Assembly: GCF_016918035.1 (NCBI RefSeq)
Contig: NZ_JAERWK010000010.1
Span: 62,001 to 126,000, forward strand
Reading direction: 5' to 3'
DNA length: 64,000 bases
From: Nakamurella leprariae
GTDB lineage: Bacteria; Actinomycetota; Actinomycetes; Mycobacteriales; Nakamurellaceae
Part shown: positions 10,359 to 19,265 of the stretch, one piece after another
Numbering within the stretch: position 1 is the stretch's first letter
How the letters are laid out: the number at the start of each line of letters is the position of its first letter
Notes under the pieces: generated by a model
What the model was told of the DNA's origin: nothing
The model's input: only the letters and a program-made list of their open reading frames with translations
Databases searched by the model: none
Translations under genes and position numbers: made by a program

Positions 10359-11273
10359 TCAGCGGGGTGCGCGGGCCAGCACGGTGATGGTGCCCGGGTC
10401 GATCTCGGTGAACCCGGCGTCGCGGACGGCCAGCCTGCGTCCGTCGCGCCAGGCCGCGGCGGCGTCGCCGGTGCCGGCCAGCAGCGCGTCCCAGTGCGGC
10501 GTGCGGCCGTGCAGCAGCACCGGGCAGCCGGCGTCCCGCCAGCGGCGCAGCGCATCCGGATCGCCGCCGTCCTGCGCGTCCGCGGCCAGCAACGCTGCCG
10601 CGATCATGCCGGCGTGCCCGACCTGGGCCATCAGCTTGCCCAGCGTCATCCGCGGTTCGACCGGCAGCCACACCTGCAGACAGTGCGCCGGATCGATGCC
10701 GGTGGCGTCCGGCACCGGGCCCTCCGGCACGTCGGTGCCCCCGACCTGCAGCCGGGACACCCCAGGGTCGAGCTGCTCGACCGGCCCGGGCACCAGCACC
10801 CGGACCTCGGCCCGGACCCGGTCACCGATCCCACCCGCCGACCCGGCGGCGACCGGCAGGTCCTCAGCCAGGGTCACCCCCGGCAGCTCGCCGGTGGCGT
10901 CCCAGTGCCCGGCCCGGGCCCGTCGAGTCACCTTGCGGATCGAGCCCGAGCAATAGTCGCTCACTGCCTCGAACCAGGGCCCGCCCGGCTCGGCCCGCGG
11001 GTCCAGGCACACCCGGGCCGCCCCGGACGCGGCGGCCACCAGCGCGGCCGACCAGTCCGGCGGTGCGACGCGTTCCATCCGCAGCACCAGCTGCATGGCC
11101 CGCACGGCCTCGACCGCCTCGTCCCGGTCGGCCAACACCTCCTCCGGCCGCATGCCCATCCAGTGGGCGTACCGGTCACGCAGCGGCGCCAACGCGACTC
11201 CGATGCGACCGTCGCCGGGATCGGCAGCCGCGTCGGCGGCTGCCACGCGGTCGGGGGCGGGGTCGGCGGTCAT
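10359..11273 (-). CDS. Pth2-family peptidyl-tRNA hydrolase-like protein
   Basis: The C-terminal half (about residues 200-304) resembles Pth2: M-T-L-G-K-L-M-A-Q-V-G-H-A corresponds to the K-x-A-A-Q-x-x-H-A helix, and V-R-D-A-G-F-T-E-I-D-P-G-T-I-T-V-L-A to the conserved C-terminal strand. The N-terminal 200 residues contain a second, more diverged region (M-Q-L-V-L-R-M and a short D-Y-C-S-G-S segment), as in the long actinobacterial proteins of this family. Its ATG overlaps the serB stop by 4 bp, so it is translationally coupled to serB. Real hydrolase activity is uncertain. Confidence 0.75.
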   Translation of the reverse strand: MTADPAPDRVAAADAAADPGDGRIGVALAPLRDRYAHWMGMRPEEVLADRDEAVEAVRAMQLVLRMERVAPPDWSAALVAAASGAARVCLDPRAEPGGPWFEAVSDYCSGSIRKVTRRARAGHWDATGELPGVTLAEDLPVAAGSAGGIGDRVRAEVRVLVPGPVEQLDPGVSRLQVGGTDVPEGPVPDATGIDPAHCLQVWLPVEPRMTLGKLMAQVGHAGMIAAALLAADAQDGGDPDALRRWRDAGCPVLLHGRTPHWDALLAGTGDAAAAWRDGRRLAVRDAGFTEIDPGTITVLARAPR

Positions 11274-12532
11274 GCCAGCGGCACCCGGCGGAACGACCCG
11301 TCGGCGACGTCGGCCGCCTCGATCTCCTCGCGGCTGATGCCCAGGATGAACAGCACCGGGTCCAGGAACGGCTGGTTCAGCGTGGTGTCCGCGTGCTCGG
11401 CCACCACCGGCTTGGCGTTGAAGGCGATGCCCAGGCCCGCGGTGGTGAGCATGTCGATGTCGTTCGCCCCGTCCCCCACGGCCACGGTCTGGTTCAGGGC
11501 CACCCCGGACTCCAGCGCGAACCGGGTCAGCGCCCGGGCCTTGCCGGCCCGGTCGACGATGTCCCCGACCAGGTTGCCGGTGAGCCGCCCGTCGATCACC
11601 TCCAGGGTGTTGGCGGCGACGAAGTCCAGGTCGAGCTCGGCCACGAGGTGCCGGGCCACCTGGGTGAAGCCTCCGGAGACGATGCCGCAGCGGTAGCCCA
11701 GGCGCTTCAGGGTCCGGACGGTGGTGCGGGCCCCCGGCGTCAGCGGCAGCGCGCGGCCGATCTCGTCGAGCACGCCGGCGTCCAACCCGGCCAGCATGGC
11801 CACTCGGGCCCGCAGCGACGCCTCGAAGTCGAGCTCGCCGCGCATGGCCGCGGCCGTGATGTGCTCGACCTCGGCCAGCGCCCCGGTGTGCTCGGCCAGC
11901 ATCTCGATCACCTCACCGGTGATCAGTGTCGAGTCGACGTCGAAGACGATGAGCCGCTTGGCCCGTCGTTCCAGGCCGGCCCGTTCCACCGCGATGTCCA
12001 CCCCCATGGCCGCGGCCACCTGGGCGGTCGCCACCCGCAGGGCGTCGTCGTCGGGTGCCGAGACGGACAGCTCCAACCCGGTGACCGGGTAGTCGGCCAG
12101 GCGCGTGATCGCGTTGATGTTCGCGTCGATGGTGCCGAGCCGGAGCGCCAGCTCACCCATGGCCGCTGCCCGCAGTGGTCGACCCAGCACCACCACCGCG
12201 TGCGTGGTGGGGCGCGACGGTGCCTGTTGTTCGTCGATCTGGACGCGGACGGTCATGCCCAGCCCGTCCAGCGACGCCCGGACGTCCGACCCGATGGCCG
12301 ATTCGGCGTCGGCCGGGTCGTCGGCCGCGATGACCAGCACGCCCAGCGTGAGCATGCCGCGGATCACCGCCTGGTCGATGTCGATCACCTCCACCCCGTG
12401 CCCGGCCAGGGTGCTCAGCACCCGGCCGGTGACGCCGGGCTGGTCCGGCCCGGTGACGGTGACCAGCACCTGCCAGCCCGGGACGACACCGTCGTCCGGA
12501 GTGGTTCGTGCGGTTGTGGCCTGTTGTTCCAT
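11270..12532 (-). CDS. serB: phosphoserine phosphatase with N-terminal ACT domains
   Basis: Last step of serine synthesis. The 420-residue protein has two ACT-like regulatory segments (about 18-95 and 105-180) and a HAD phosphatase domain with D-V-D-S-T-L (about residue 197), followed by I-V-S-G-G-F and V-G-D-G-A-N-D. The ATG at 12532 is preceded by AGAAGG. It follows ctaD on the same strand, as serB2 does in M. tuberculosis, and overlaps the next gene by ATGA. Regulation by amino-acid binding to the ACT domains is expected from the family. Confidence 0.93.
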   Translation of the reverse strand: MEQQATTARTTPDDGVVPGWQVLVTVTGPDQPGVTGRVLSTLAGHGVEVIDIDQAVIRGMLTLGVLVIAADDPADAESAIGSDVRASLDGLGMTVRVQIDEQQAPSRPTTHAVVVLGRPLRAAAMGELALRLGTIDANINAITRLADYPVTGLELSVSAPDDDALRVATAQVAAAMGVDIAVERAGLERRAKRLIVFDVDSTLITGEVIEMLAEHTGALAEVEHITAAAMRGELDFEASLRARVAMLAGLDAGVLDEIGRALPLTPGARTTVRTLKRLGYRCGIVSGGFTQVARHLVAELDLDFVAANTLEVIDGRLTGNLVGDIVDRAGKARALTRFALESGVALNQTVAVGDGANDIDMLTTAGLGIAFNAKPVVAEHADTTLNQPFLDPVLFILGISREEIEAADVADGSFRRVPLA

Positions 12533-12561
12533 CGGTGCACCTTCTCGGGCGGAACACACCA

Positions 12562-12593
12562 CCGGCCGCCTGCTTGGTGAAGCAGGCGGCCGG
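12562..12593 (-). terminator. perfect hairpin between ctaD and serB
   Basis: A 14-bp perfect stem (CCGGCCGCCTGCTT and its complement) with a 4-nt loop, 35 bp after the ctaD stop. No T-run follows on the minus strand, so it would be a tail-less actinobacterial-type terminator or attenuator ahead of serB. Confidence 0.65.
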
Positions 12594-12628
12594 GGTGGGG
12601 ATGACTGACGCGCGGGACGAGCGGACCG

Positions 12629-14365
12629 TCAGCGCTGCGGGATCTGCAGGTGCGGGCTCGACTCGGCCTCCTGCAGCGGGGCCCAGTCCCGGGACGGATG
12701 GGCCTCGGTCCGCATGCGTTCGATCATGTGCGGGTGGTGCAGCTCGAACGCGGGGCGCTCGGAGCGGATCCGCGGCAGCGACAGGAAGTTGTGCCGCGGC
12801 GGCGGGGAGCTGGTCGCCCACTCCAACGAGTTGCCGTAGCCCCACGGGTCGTCGGCGGTGGTGATCTCGCCGTACCGGTAGGACCGGATGACGTTCCAGA
12901 TGAACGGCAGCGTGGACGCCCCGAGCACGAACGCGCCGATGGTGGAGATCGCGTTCAGCGTGGTGAACCCATCGGTGGGCAGGTAGTCCGCGTAGCGCCG
13001 CGGGAAACCCATGGCGCCCAGCCAGTGCTGCACCAGGAACGTCAGGTGGAAGCCGATGAACGTGGTCCAGAAGTGGAACTTGCCCAGACCCTCGTTCAGG
13101 AACCGCCCGGTCATCTTCGGGAACCAGAAGTAGATCCCGGAGAACGTCGCGAACACGATGGTGCCGAAGAGCACGTAGTGGAAGTGCGCGACCACGAAGT
13201 ACGAGTCCGACACGTGGAAGTCCAGCGCCGGCGCCGCCAGGATGACGCCGGTCAACCCGCCGAGCAGGAAGGTGACCAGGAAGCCGCAGGCGAACAGCAT
13301 CGGCGTCTCGAAGGTCAGTTGCCCCTTCCACATCGTGCCGATCCAGTTGAAGAACTTCAGGCCGGTCGGCACCGCGATGAGGAACGTCATGAACGAGAAG
13401 AAGGGCAGCAGCACCGCACCGGTGGCGAACATGTGGTGCGCCCACACCGCCACCGACAGCGCGGCGATCGACAGCGTGGCGTAGACCAGACCGCGGTAGC
13501 CGAACAGCGGCTTGCGGCTGAAGACCGGGAAGACCTCGGACACGATGCCGAAGAACGGCAACGCGATGATGTACACCTCGGGATGCCCGAAGAACCAGAA
13601 CAGGTGCTGGTAGAGGATCGCCCCGCCGTTGGCCGGGTCGAACACGTGCGCTCCGAAATGCCGGTCGGCCAGCAGCCCGAACAGGGCCGCGGTGAGGATC
13701 GGGAACGCGATCAGCACCAGGATCGACGTGATCAGGATGTTCCAGGTGAAGATGGGTAGCCGCCACATCGTCATGCCCGGGCAGCGCATGCAGATCACCG
13801 TGGTGATCATGTTGACGCCACCGAGGATGGTGCCCAGACCGGACACGGCCAGGCCCAGGATCCACAGGTCGCCACCGACACCGGGCGAGTGCTCGATGTT
13901 CGACAGCGGCGGGTAGGCGGTCCACCCGAACGCGGCGGCACCGCCCGGGGTGAAGAAGCCCGCGACGGCCATGGTGGCGCCGAAGAGGTACAACCAGTAC
14001 GAGAAGGCGTTCAGCCGCGGGAAGGCCACGTCCGGCGCGCCGATCTGCAGCGGCAGCACGAAGTTGGCGAACCCGAACACGATGGCCGTCGCATAGAACA
14101 GCAACATGATCGTGCCGTGCATGGTGAACATCTGGTTGTACTGCTCGGGCGAGAGGATCTGCATCCCCGGATGACCCAGCTCGGCCCGGATGAACAGGGC
14201 CATCACGCCGCCGACCATGAAGAAGAAGAAGGCGGTGGTGATGTACATCTGACCGAGCACCTTGGGGTCGGTCGTCCTCAGGTACCCGAGGAACTTGCTG
14301 CCTCGGGGGGACCGTGCGGCCGGGTACGGCCTGGTCACCACGGGACGTGGGGCGACGGCAGTCAA
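12629..14365 (-). CDS. ctaD: cytochrome c oxidase subunit I
   Basis: Heme-copper oxidase catalytic subunit of the aa3 terminal oxidase in the membrane; 578 residues with about 12 hydrophobic segments. Seen: the heme ligand region [15 protein letters not shown] with the His-Tyr pair, A-H-H-M-F-A-T-G, and H-F-H-Y-V-L-F-G with the heme ligands. The start is a TTG at 14365, chosen because GGAGGG lies 6 nt upstream and it gives the normal N-terminus; the frame stays open further but without homology. The 283 bp upstream, up to the tRNA terminator, must carry its promoter and show no gene. Confidence 0.95.
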   Translation of the reverse strand: MTAVAPRPVVTRPYPAARSPRGSKFLGYLRTTDPKVLGQMYITTAFFFFMVGGVMALFIRAELGHPGMQILSPEQYNQMFTMHGTIMLLFYATAIVFGFANFVLPLQIGAPDVAFPRLNAFSYWLYLFGATMAVAGFFTPGGAAAFGWTAYPPLSNIEHSPGVGGDLWILGLAVSGLGTILGGVNMITTVICMRCPGMTMWRLPIFTWNILITSILVLIAFPILTAALFGLLADRHFGAHVFDPANGGAILYQHLFWFFGHPEVYIIALPFFGIVSEVFPVFSRKPLFGYRGLVYATLSIAALSVAVWAHHMFATGAVLLPFFSFMTFLIAVPTGLKFFNWIGTMWKGQLTFETPMLFACGFLVTFLLGGLTGVILAAPALDFHVSDSYFVVAHFHYVLFGTIVFATFSGIYFWFPKMTGRFLNEGLGKFHFWTTFIGFHLTFLVQHWLGAMGFPRRYADYLPTDGFTTLNAISTIGAFVLGASTLPFIWNVIRSYRYGEITTADDPWGYGNSLEWATSSPPPRHNFLSLPRIRSERPAFELHHPHMIERMRTEAHPSRDWAPLQEAESSPHLQIPQR

Positions 14366-14648
14366 GGAGACCCTCCAGCAGGTCGGCGCACTGGCGAGAC
14401 GTAGGTGGGACCCACGTGAGAAGCAGCTTAGTCCGACAATCTGTAGAACTCGCCCTCCGGGCCGGACAACCTGCGAATCCCCTGGACGCAGCGCGTGTCC
14501 GGAGCGTCGCGGACCGTCGGTGACCGGGCTCCGGTGAGCCGGTCCCACGCCCGCCAGCGGGCCGCTGCACCGGAACCACGTGGGTGCCCCGATCGCGGAG
14601 CCTGCCCGGGAGCGGGTGGGTCCGCCGCCGGATCGGACCCGGAACGAC

Positions 14649-14679
14649 GGAAGGGCCCCACCTGAGGCGGGGCCCTTCC
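14649..14679 (-). terminator. terminator downstream of tRNA-Ala
   Basis: Perfect 11-bp stem GGAAGGGCCCC with a 9-nt loop, 9 bp past the tRNA 3' end. The bases after it on the minus strand read GTCGTTCCGGG instead of a T-run; the same tail follows the tmRNA terminator at 24557-24588. Confidence 0.8.
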
Positions 14680-14688
14680 GTTCGCGGG

Positions 14689-14761
14689 TGGAGCTGAGGG
14701 GACTCGAACCCCTGACCCCCACACTGCCAGTGTGGTGCGCTACCAGCTGCGCCACAGCCCC
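14689..14761 (-). tRNA. tRNA-Ala, anticodon GGC
   Basis: 73-nt cloverleaf: acceptor GGGGCTG pairs with CAGCTCC, D arm GCGC/GCGC, anticodon arm CCACA/TGTGG around CTGGCAG (anticodon GGC), and T arm AGGGG-TTCGAGT-CCCCT. CCA is not encoded. A hairpin terminator follows. Confidence 0.97.
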
Positions 14762-14893
14762 GCGGTGAATGCTGGAACAGGTTAGCAACCCGCCGTCCCG
14801 GTCCCAAATCGCCTGGTCAGCGCGGTTCCGGGTGCTTCCGCGGCCGAGCGGGGCGCGCACCGGCCGGTGCACCGCCGGTGCCGTGGCGGACCG

Positions 14894-15721
14894 TCAGCCG
14901 AGCAGGTCGGGCAGCCAGGACGTCGAGTTGTACCAGGGCACGTCCTGGCCGTCCCGGAGCACCGTCGGCGTCGCGACCCGCTGGGTGGCGGCCTGCAGCG
15001 CGACTCGGCCGGACTCGGCGGCCGCGCTGGCCGCCGGGACCTGACTGCCCGACGTGATGCAGTCCGCGGCGGCTCCGGCTCCGGCGCCGGACGCCAGGTC
15101 GGCGAGCTGCCGGTCGGTCAGGTCGGTGGCGCCGCCCTCGTCCGGCTGGGTGTCGTCGGCGAACAGCGCCGCGTGGAAGGTGTCGAAGACACCGGGCTCG
15201 GCGCCGGCCTCCTCGGCCACGCACGTCATGGCGGCGGCCGCGCGGGTCGAGTAGCTTCCCGACGCCGACTGGCCGTCCATGAACGTCAGCAAGTGGTACC
15301 GGACCACCACCCGGCCCTCGTCCAGCGCCTGCGCGAGCTGCTGGCCGTACTGCTCCTCGAAGTCGGCGCAGATCGGGCAGAGCCCGTCCTCGTAGACGTC
15401 CAGGACCGGCACGTCCGGGTTCCCGGCCGCACCCGGCGCGGCGACCGTGATGGCGCCGTCCTGGACCGTGGCGGTCGTCGTCGTCGCGCGGCCGTAGCCG
15501 TCGTTCTGCACCTGGGTGCCGGAGCGGTACAGGAAGACCCCGACCACGATGACCACGACCATCACGATGACCACGACCAGCAGGACGATGCCCTGCGTGC
15601 GGTTGCGACCGGAACGTTCCGCCGCCACCGACACCCGACCCGGCTGCGCACCGTCCGGTCCGTCCGCCGGGTCGGGGTCGCCGGGCTGCTGCCCGCTCGG
15701 CGGCTGGCTGGACTTGGCCAC
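14894..15721 (-). CDS. membrane-anchored DsbA-like thiol oxidoreductase
   Basis: 275 residues: a cytosolic polar N-terminus (1-43), one transmembrane helix (about 44-64), and an extracytoplasmic thioredoxin-fold domain with the redox motif C-P-I-C at 115-118 in D-G-L-C-P-I-C-A-D-F. A second conserved part is T-P-T-V-L-R-D-G before the end. This matches the actinobacterial DsbA/MdbA-type family that makes or isomerises disulfides in exported proteins. The GTG at 15721 has AGGAGG 9 nt upstream. The next gene upstream on the same strand encodes an exported FKBP prolyl isomerase, so both concern folding outside the membrane. Confidence 0.85.
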   Translation of the reverse strand: MAKSSQPPSGQQPGDPDPADGPDGAQPGRVSVAAERSGRNRTQGIVLLVVVIVMVVVIVVGVFLYRSGTQVQNDGYGRATTTTATVQDGAITVAAPGAAGNPDVPVLDVYEDGLCPICADFEEQYGQQLAQALDEGRVVVRYHLLTFMDGQSASGSYSTRAAAAMTCVAEEAGAEPGVFDTFHAALFADDTQPDEGGATDLTDRQLADLASGAGAGAAADCITSGSQVPAASAAAESGRVALQAATQRVATPTVLRDGQDVPWYNSTSWLPDLLG

Positions 15722-15916
15722 GTGGTCTTCCCTCCTGCTCACCGGGGGTCCCTCCGCCCGGTCGCGGCCCGGAGCACGGCGAACCGCACCGGGCGTCCTC
15801 CGGCGCGCGCGGACCCGCGCGTCGCGTGGACGACGTGGACACTCTGCCCGCATCCGATGAGCGGCAGATGAGTGTCCGACACCGGAGGCCGACCGCCGGA
15901 GCGGCCGGCCTCCGGG

Positions 15917-16933
15917 TCACTGGGCCAGCAGGTCCATCACCGCGACGACAGCCGGTTGGGCCGGCTGGGCGGAGGTACCGGTGGTGGCGGCCTGTCCGGG
16001 GATCGTGACCAGCACACGACTGCCGAGCGGCACCCCGACCAGTCCCTCGAACGGCGTGCCGGCCTGGACCGGCAACTGCTGCGGTCCGGTACCACCGGTG
16101 GTCTGGTTCTCGCCCTCGGTGGCGGGCCAGGTGCTGCCGGCGGACTCGCCGGTCCAGTCCACGGCCACGTACTGGGCGAGCACCTGGGAGTTGTCGACGA
16201 TCGGCGCGCCGGTGCCGCGGGCCAGTACGGCCACGCTCTGCTCGGTCGGTTCGGCCAGGCCGGCCGGGATGGTGATGCTGGGCCGGGCGCCGAGGGCGCC
16301 GGAGATCTCCGGCGCGCCGGCCGGGGTCGGCTCCGGGGTGGCATCCGCCTGACCGCCCTGGTCGGGCCCGATCGCGTTCACGATGTCGACCACGAAGACC
16401 AGCGTGTCGGTGCCGCCGATGCCCGCGCCGCTGTTGCCGGCGGACCCGTACCCGTCGGCCGGCGGCAGGCTGAGCAGCACCCGGCTGCCCACCGGCACGC
16501 CGACCAGGCCGGTGTCCCACCCGGGCACCACGGCACGGACCCCGATCTGGAAGGTGCTGGTGGCACCGCGGTCGTACGAGTTGTCGAAGACTTCGCCGCC
16601 CCAGATCTGACCCAGGTAGTTGGTCACCAGCCAGTCGCTGGACTCCACCATCGGCCCCGTGCCCTCGCTGAGGACGACGCGCTGCAGCGACGGCGGACTG
16701 CCCTCGGGGAAGGTCAGCGTCGGCTTCTCGCCGAACGCGCCCGACACGGTGGGCATCTGGTCGGCCGGCACCGGGTCGGCCACCGCGGTGGCCGGCGGGA
16801 CGGTGGGGCCGAGCGTGGCGGCAGCGCTGCTGCTCGTGGTCCCCGTCGCGGTCGTCTCGGTGCTGTCGCCGCCGGAGCCGCAGGCGGCCAGCAGGAGCAG
16901 CGGGATCGCGAGCAGGACAGCGCGCACGCGCAT
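15917..16933 (-). CDS. FKBP-type peptidyl-prolyl isomerase lipoprotein
   Basis: A 338-residue exported lipoprotein: signal peptide with lipobox L-A-A-C (C18), a Ser/Thr linker, then two FKBP-like domains. The first (about 95-190) has W-L-V-T-N-Y-L-G, F-D-N-S-Y-D-R-G and V-G-S-R-V-L-L-S-L-P-P-A-D-G-Y-G. The second (about 225-330) repeats the plan with P-L-G-S-R-V-L-V-T-I-P but is degenerate, so its activity is less sure. The ATG at 16933 has GGAAGG upstream. It runs in the same direction as the DsbA-like gene, 195 bp before it. Confidence 0.88.
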   Translation of the reverse strand: MRVRAVLLAIPLLLLAACGSGGDSTETTATGTTSSSAAATLGPTVPPATAVADPVPADQMPTVSGAFGEKPTLTFPEGSPPSLQRVVLSEGTGPMVESSDWLVTNYLGQIWGGEVFDNSYDRGATSTFQIGVRAVVPGWDTGLVGVPVGSRVLLSLPPADGYGSAGNSGAGIGGTDTLVFVVDIVNAIGPDQGGQADATPEPTPAGAPEISGALGARPSITIPAGLAEPTEQSVAVLARGTGAPIVDNSQVLAQYVAVDWTGESAGSTWPATEGENQTTGGTGPQQLPVQAGTPFEGLVGVPLGSRVLVTIPGQAATTGTSAQPAQPAVVAVMDLLAQ

Positions 16934-17138
16934 GGAACGACACCTTCCGGTCGTGGTCGGAGGCGCGGTCCGCGAGTCCGGCGCGTCGCTCCGACAGATC
17001 AGTGCGGCCGACCGGCGCAGCCGGGCGACAGCCGCGGGCCACCATACGCATCGTTCCCGGCAAGGCACTGTGAACCGTGCGTCACGTCGGCGGGGACGAC
17101 CCGGCCGGTCGGCACCGGGACCGGACACGGGCGCGGCC

Positions 17139-17144
17139 TAGGCT
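17139..17144 (+). promoter_or_regulatory. -10 box of the MgtE-like gene, probable leaderless transcript
   Basis: TAGGCT ends 8 nt before the GTG at 17153; no ribosome site is seen between. Same hexamer and spacing class as pncB, prfB and nhaA. Confidence 0.5.
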
Positions 17145-17152
17145 GACGGATC

Positions 17153-18523
17153 GTGGCTTCCCCTCGCGTCTTCGTCTCCCAGCTGGCCGGACTGCCGGTC
17201 TACGGGCCGGGCGGCGAGTCCATCGGCAAGGTCCGGGACGTGGTCGCGGCCCTGCGGTTGGACCGCAAGCCGCCGCGCGTCCTGGGCGTCGTGGTGGAAC
17301 TGCCGACCCGGCGACAGATCTTCGTGCCGATGCTGCGGATCACCTCACTGGAGGCCCGCGCGGTGGCCCTGGCCACCGGTTCGGTCAGCCTGCGGCCGTT
17401 CCAACAACGCCCGACCGAGATCCGGCTGGTCGGCCAGCTGCTGGACCGACGAGTCCGGCTGGCCACCACCGCCGCCGCCGCGACCGTGCTGGACGCCGCC
17501 ATCGAGCGCACCCGGACCCGCGACTGGATCGTGGCCAAACTGGCGGTGCGCGAGCGGTCCGGCCGGATCGGCCGACGCGCCCCGCTGCAGGTGCTGTCCT
17601 GGACGGACGTCCGCGGCACCGAGCTGAGTGACATCAGCGGTTCGTCCATCCGGCCGACCCAGGAGCTGCTGGAGTCCTTCGAAGGACTGCGGGCGGCCGA
17701 CGCGGCGGCCACGCTGCGCGACATGCCGGAGCACCAGCGGCACCAGGTGATCGACGCCCTCCCCGACGAGCGGCTGGCCGACCTCATCCAGGAGATGTCC
17801 GAGGAGGACCAGAAGGACCTGCTCGCGCACGTCGACGAGGCCCGCGCCGCGGACCTGCTCGAGGCCATGGACCCCGACGACGCGGCCGACCTGCTGGCCG
17901 AGCTGCCCGAACGGATCAAGGAGCGCCTGCTCGAGCTGATGGAACCGGAGGAGTCCGAGCCGGTCCGGCGGCTGCTGCAGTACAGCTACGACACCGCCGG
18001 TGGCCTGATGACCCCGGAGCCCGTGGTGCTGGCCCCGGACGCCACGATCGCCGAGGCGCTGGCCCGGGTCCGCTCCCCCGACCTGACGCCGGCGCTGGCG
18101 TCGATGGTGTTCGTCTGCCGCCCCCCGCAGGCCACCCCGACCGGTCGCTACCTGGGCTGCGTGCACACCCAGCGGCTGCTCCGGGAGCCGCCGTTCGAGC
18201 TGGTGGCCGGGGCACTCGATCCGGACGTGGCCCGGCTCGGCCCCCACGCCCGGCTCACTGACGTGACCCGCTTCTTCGCCGCGTACAACCTGGTCTGCGC
18301 CCCGGTGGTCGACGACGAGGAGCACCTGCTGGGCGCGGTCACCGTCGACGACGTGCTGGATCACCTGCTCCCGGAGGACTGGCGGGAGAGCGGTCTGGAC
18401 GAGGACGAGGTGGGCGTGACGGGCAGCCGCCCGAAGCGGACCCCCGCCACCGGGGCACGCCGGGCCCGCGCCGACGGTGGCCCGGACCAGGACCTGAGCG
18501 ACGCGGGGGTGGGACATGCCTGA
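17153..18523 (+). CDS. MgtE N-domain / CBS-domain protein lacking the transporter channel
   Basis: 456 residues. An N-terminal PRC-barrel-like region (L-A-G-L-P-V-Y-G-P-G-G-E-S-I-G-K-V) is followed by the MgtE intracellular helical domain (about 185-290, repeats such as D-P-D-D-A-A-D-L-L-A-E-L) and a CBS pair (about 290-420, T-P-E-P-V-V-L, A-P-V-V-D-D-E). The five-helix Mg channel of true MgtE is absent, so this is a soluble sensor-like protein. Its last codons overlap the DUF1003 membrane protein gene by 8 bp, a pairing common in actinobacteria, which suggests that the two act together, perhaps in divalent-cation response. Confidence 0.85.
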   Translation: MASPRVFVSQLAGLPVYGPGGESIGKVRDVVAALRLDRKPPRVLGVVVELPTRRQIFVPMLRITSLEARAVALATGSVSLRPFQQRPTEIRLVGQLLDRRVRLATTAAAATVLDAAIERTRTRDWIVAKLAVRERSGRIGRRAPLQVLSWTDVRGTELSDISGSSIRPTQELLESFEGLRAADAAATLRDMPEHQRHQVIDALPDERLADLIQEMSEEDQKDLLAHVDEARAADLLEAMDPDDAADLLAELPERIKERLLELMEPEESEPVRRLLQYSYDTAGGLMTPEPVVLAPDATIAEALARVRSPDLTPALASMVFVCRPPQATPTGRYLGCVHTQRLLREPPFELVAGALDPDVARLGPHARLTDVTRFFAAYNLVCAPVVDDEEHLLGAVTVDDVLDHLLPEDWRESGLDEDEVGVTGSRPKRTPATGARRARADGGPDQDLSDAGVGHA

Positions 18524-19097
18524 GGGCAGGACACGGCGGCTGGATCAGCCCCGCGGCCGGGGGCGGTTCACGCTCGACATCGATCCGGACTCGTTCGGCG
18601 CCTGGTCCGAACGGCTGGCCCGGTTCCTCGGGACCGGGACCTACCTGTTCTGGCAGACCCTGGTCGTCATCGTCTGGATCATCCTGAACATGACGGCGCT
18701 GTCCCTGCAGTGGGACCCGTACCCGTTCATCCTGCTGAACCTGGCGTTCTCCACCCAGGCCGCCTACGCCGCCCCGTTGATCCTGCTGGCGCAGAACCGT
18801 CAGGACGATCGGGACCGGATCATCCTGGACGAGGACCGGCAGCGAGCCGCGCAGACCAAGTCCGACACCGAGTTCATCGCCCGCGAACTGGCGGCACTGC
18901 GGGTGGCCGTCGGCGAGGTGGCCACCCGTGACTACCTGCGGGGTGAGCTGGAACGGCTGCGGGCCGACCTGGACGCGCTCAGTGAGGGCGTCCCGCCGCC
19001 CAAGCGGCGGGACAAGAAGCCAGGCAAGGCGGAGGCCAAGGCCGACAAGCGGCCGGTCACCGTCGACGGCCCGGAGTCACCGGTCACGCCGACCTGA
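18516..19097 (+). CDS. DUF1003 membrane protein
   Basis: 193 residues with two closely spaced transmembrane helices (about 45-66 and 72-92, containing F-W-Q-T-L-V-V-I-V-W-I and P-F-I-L-L-N-L-A-F-S) and the conserved A-P-L-I-L-L-A-Q-N-R-Q after them, the DUF1003 signature. A charged coiled-coil tail follows. The gene overlaps the MgtE-N/CBS gene. Function unknown. Confidence 0.88.
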   Translation: MPEGRTRRLDQPRGRGRFTLDIDPDSFGAWSERLARFLGTGTYLFWQTLVVIVWIILNMTALSLQWDPYPFILLNLAFSTQAAYAAPLILLAQNRQDDRDRIILDEDRQRAAQTKSDTEFIARELAALRVAVGEVATRDYLRGELERLRADLDALSEGVPPPKRRDKKPGKAEAKADKRPVTVDGPESPVTPT

Positions 19098-19265
19098 CCC
19101 GGTCGGAGCCCGGTCCCCGCACGGCGACCGGGCCATGCTGGTGGTGCACGACGCCCGATCGAGCGACCGGGAACATCGCGTCCGACCATATAGTTGACGT
19201 GTCCAGTACGCGCTCGCCGGCTCGTACCCGCCCGGACGGGTCCCGGTTGCTGCAGGAGGTCAGAC

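Noticed and set aside
12153-14807. 884-codon frame antisense or out of frame across serB and ctaD
   Set aside because: Shadow of ctaD in another frame; no motif and Arg/His-rich composition.
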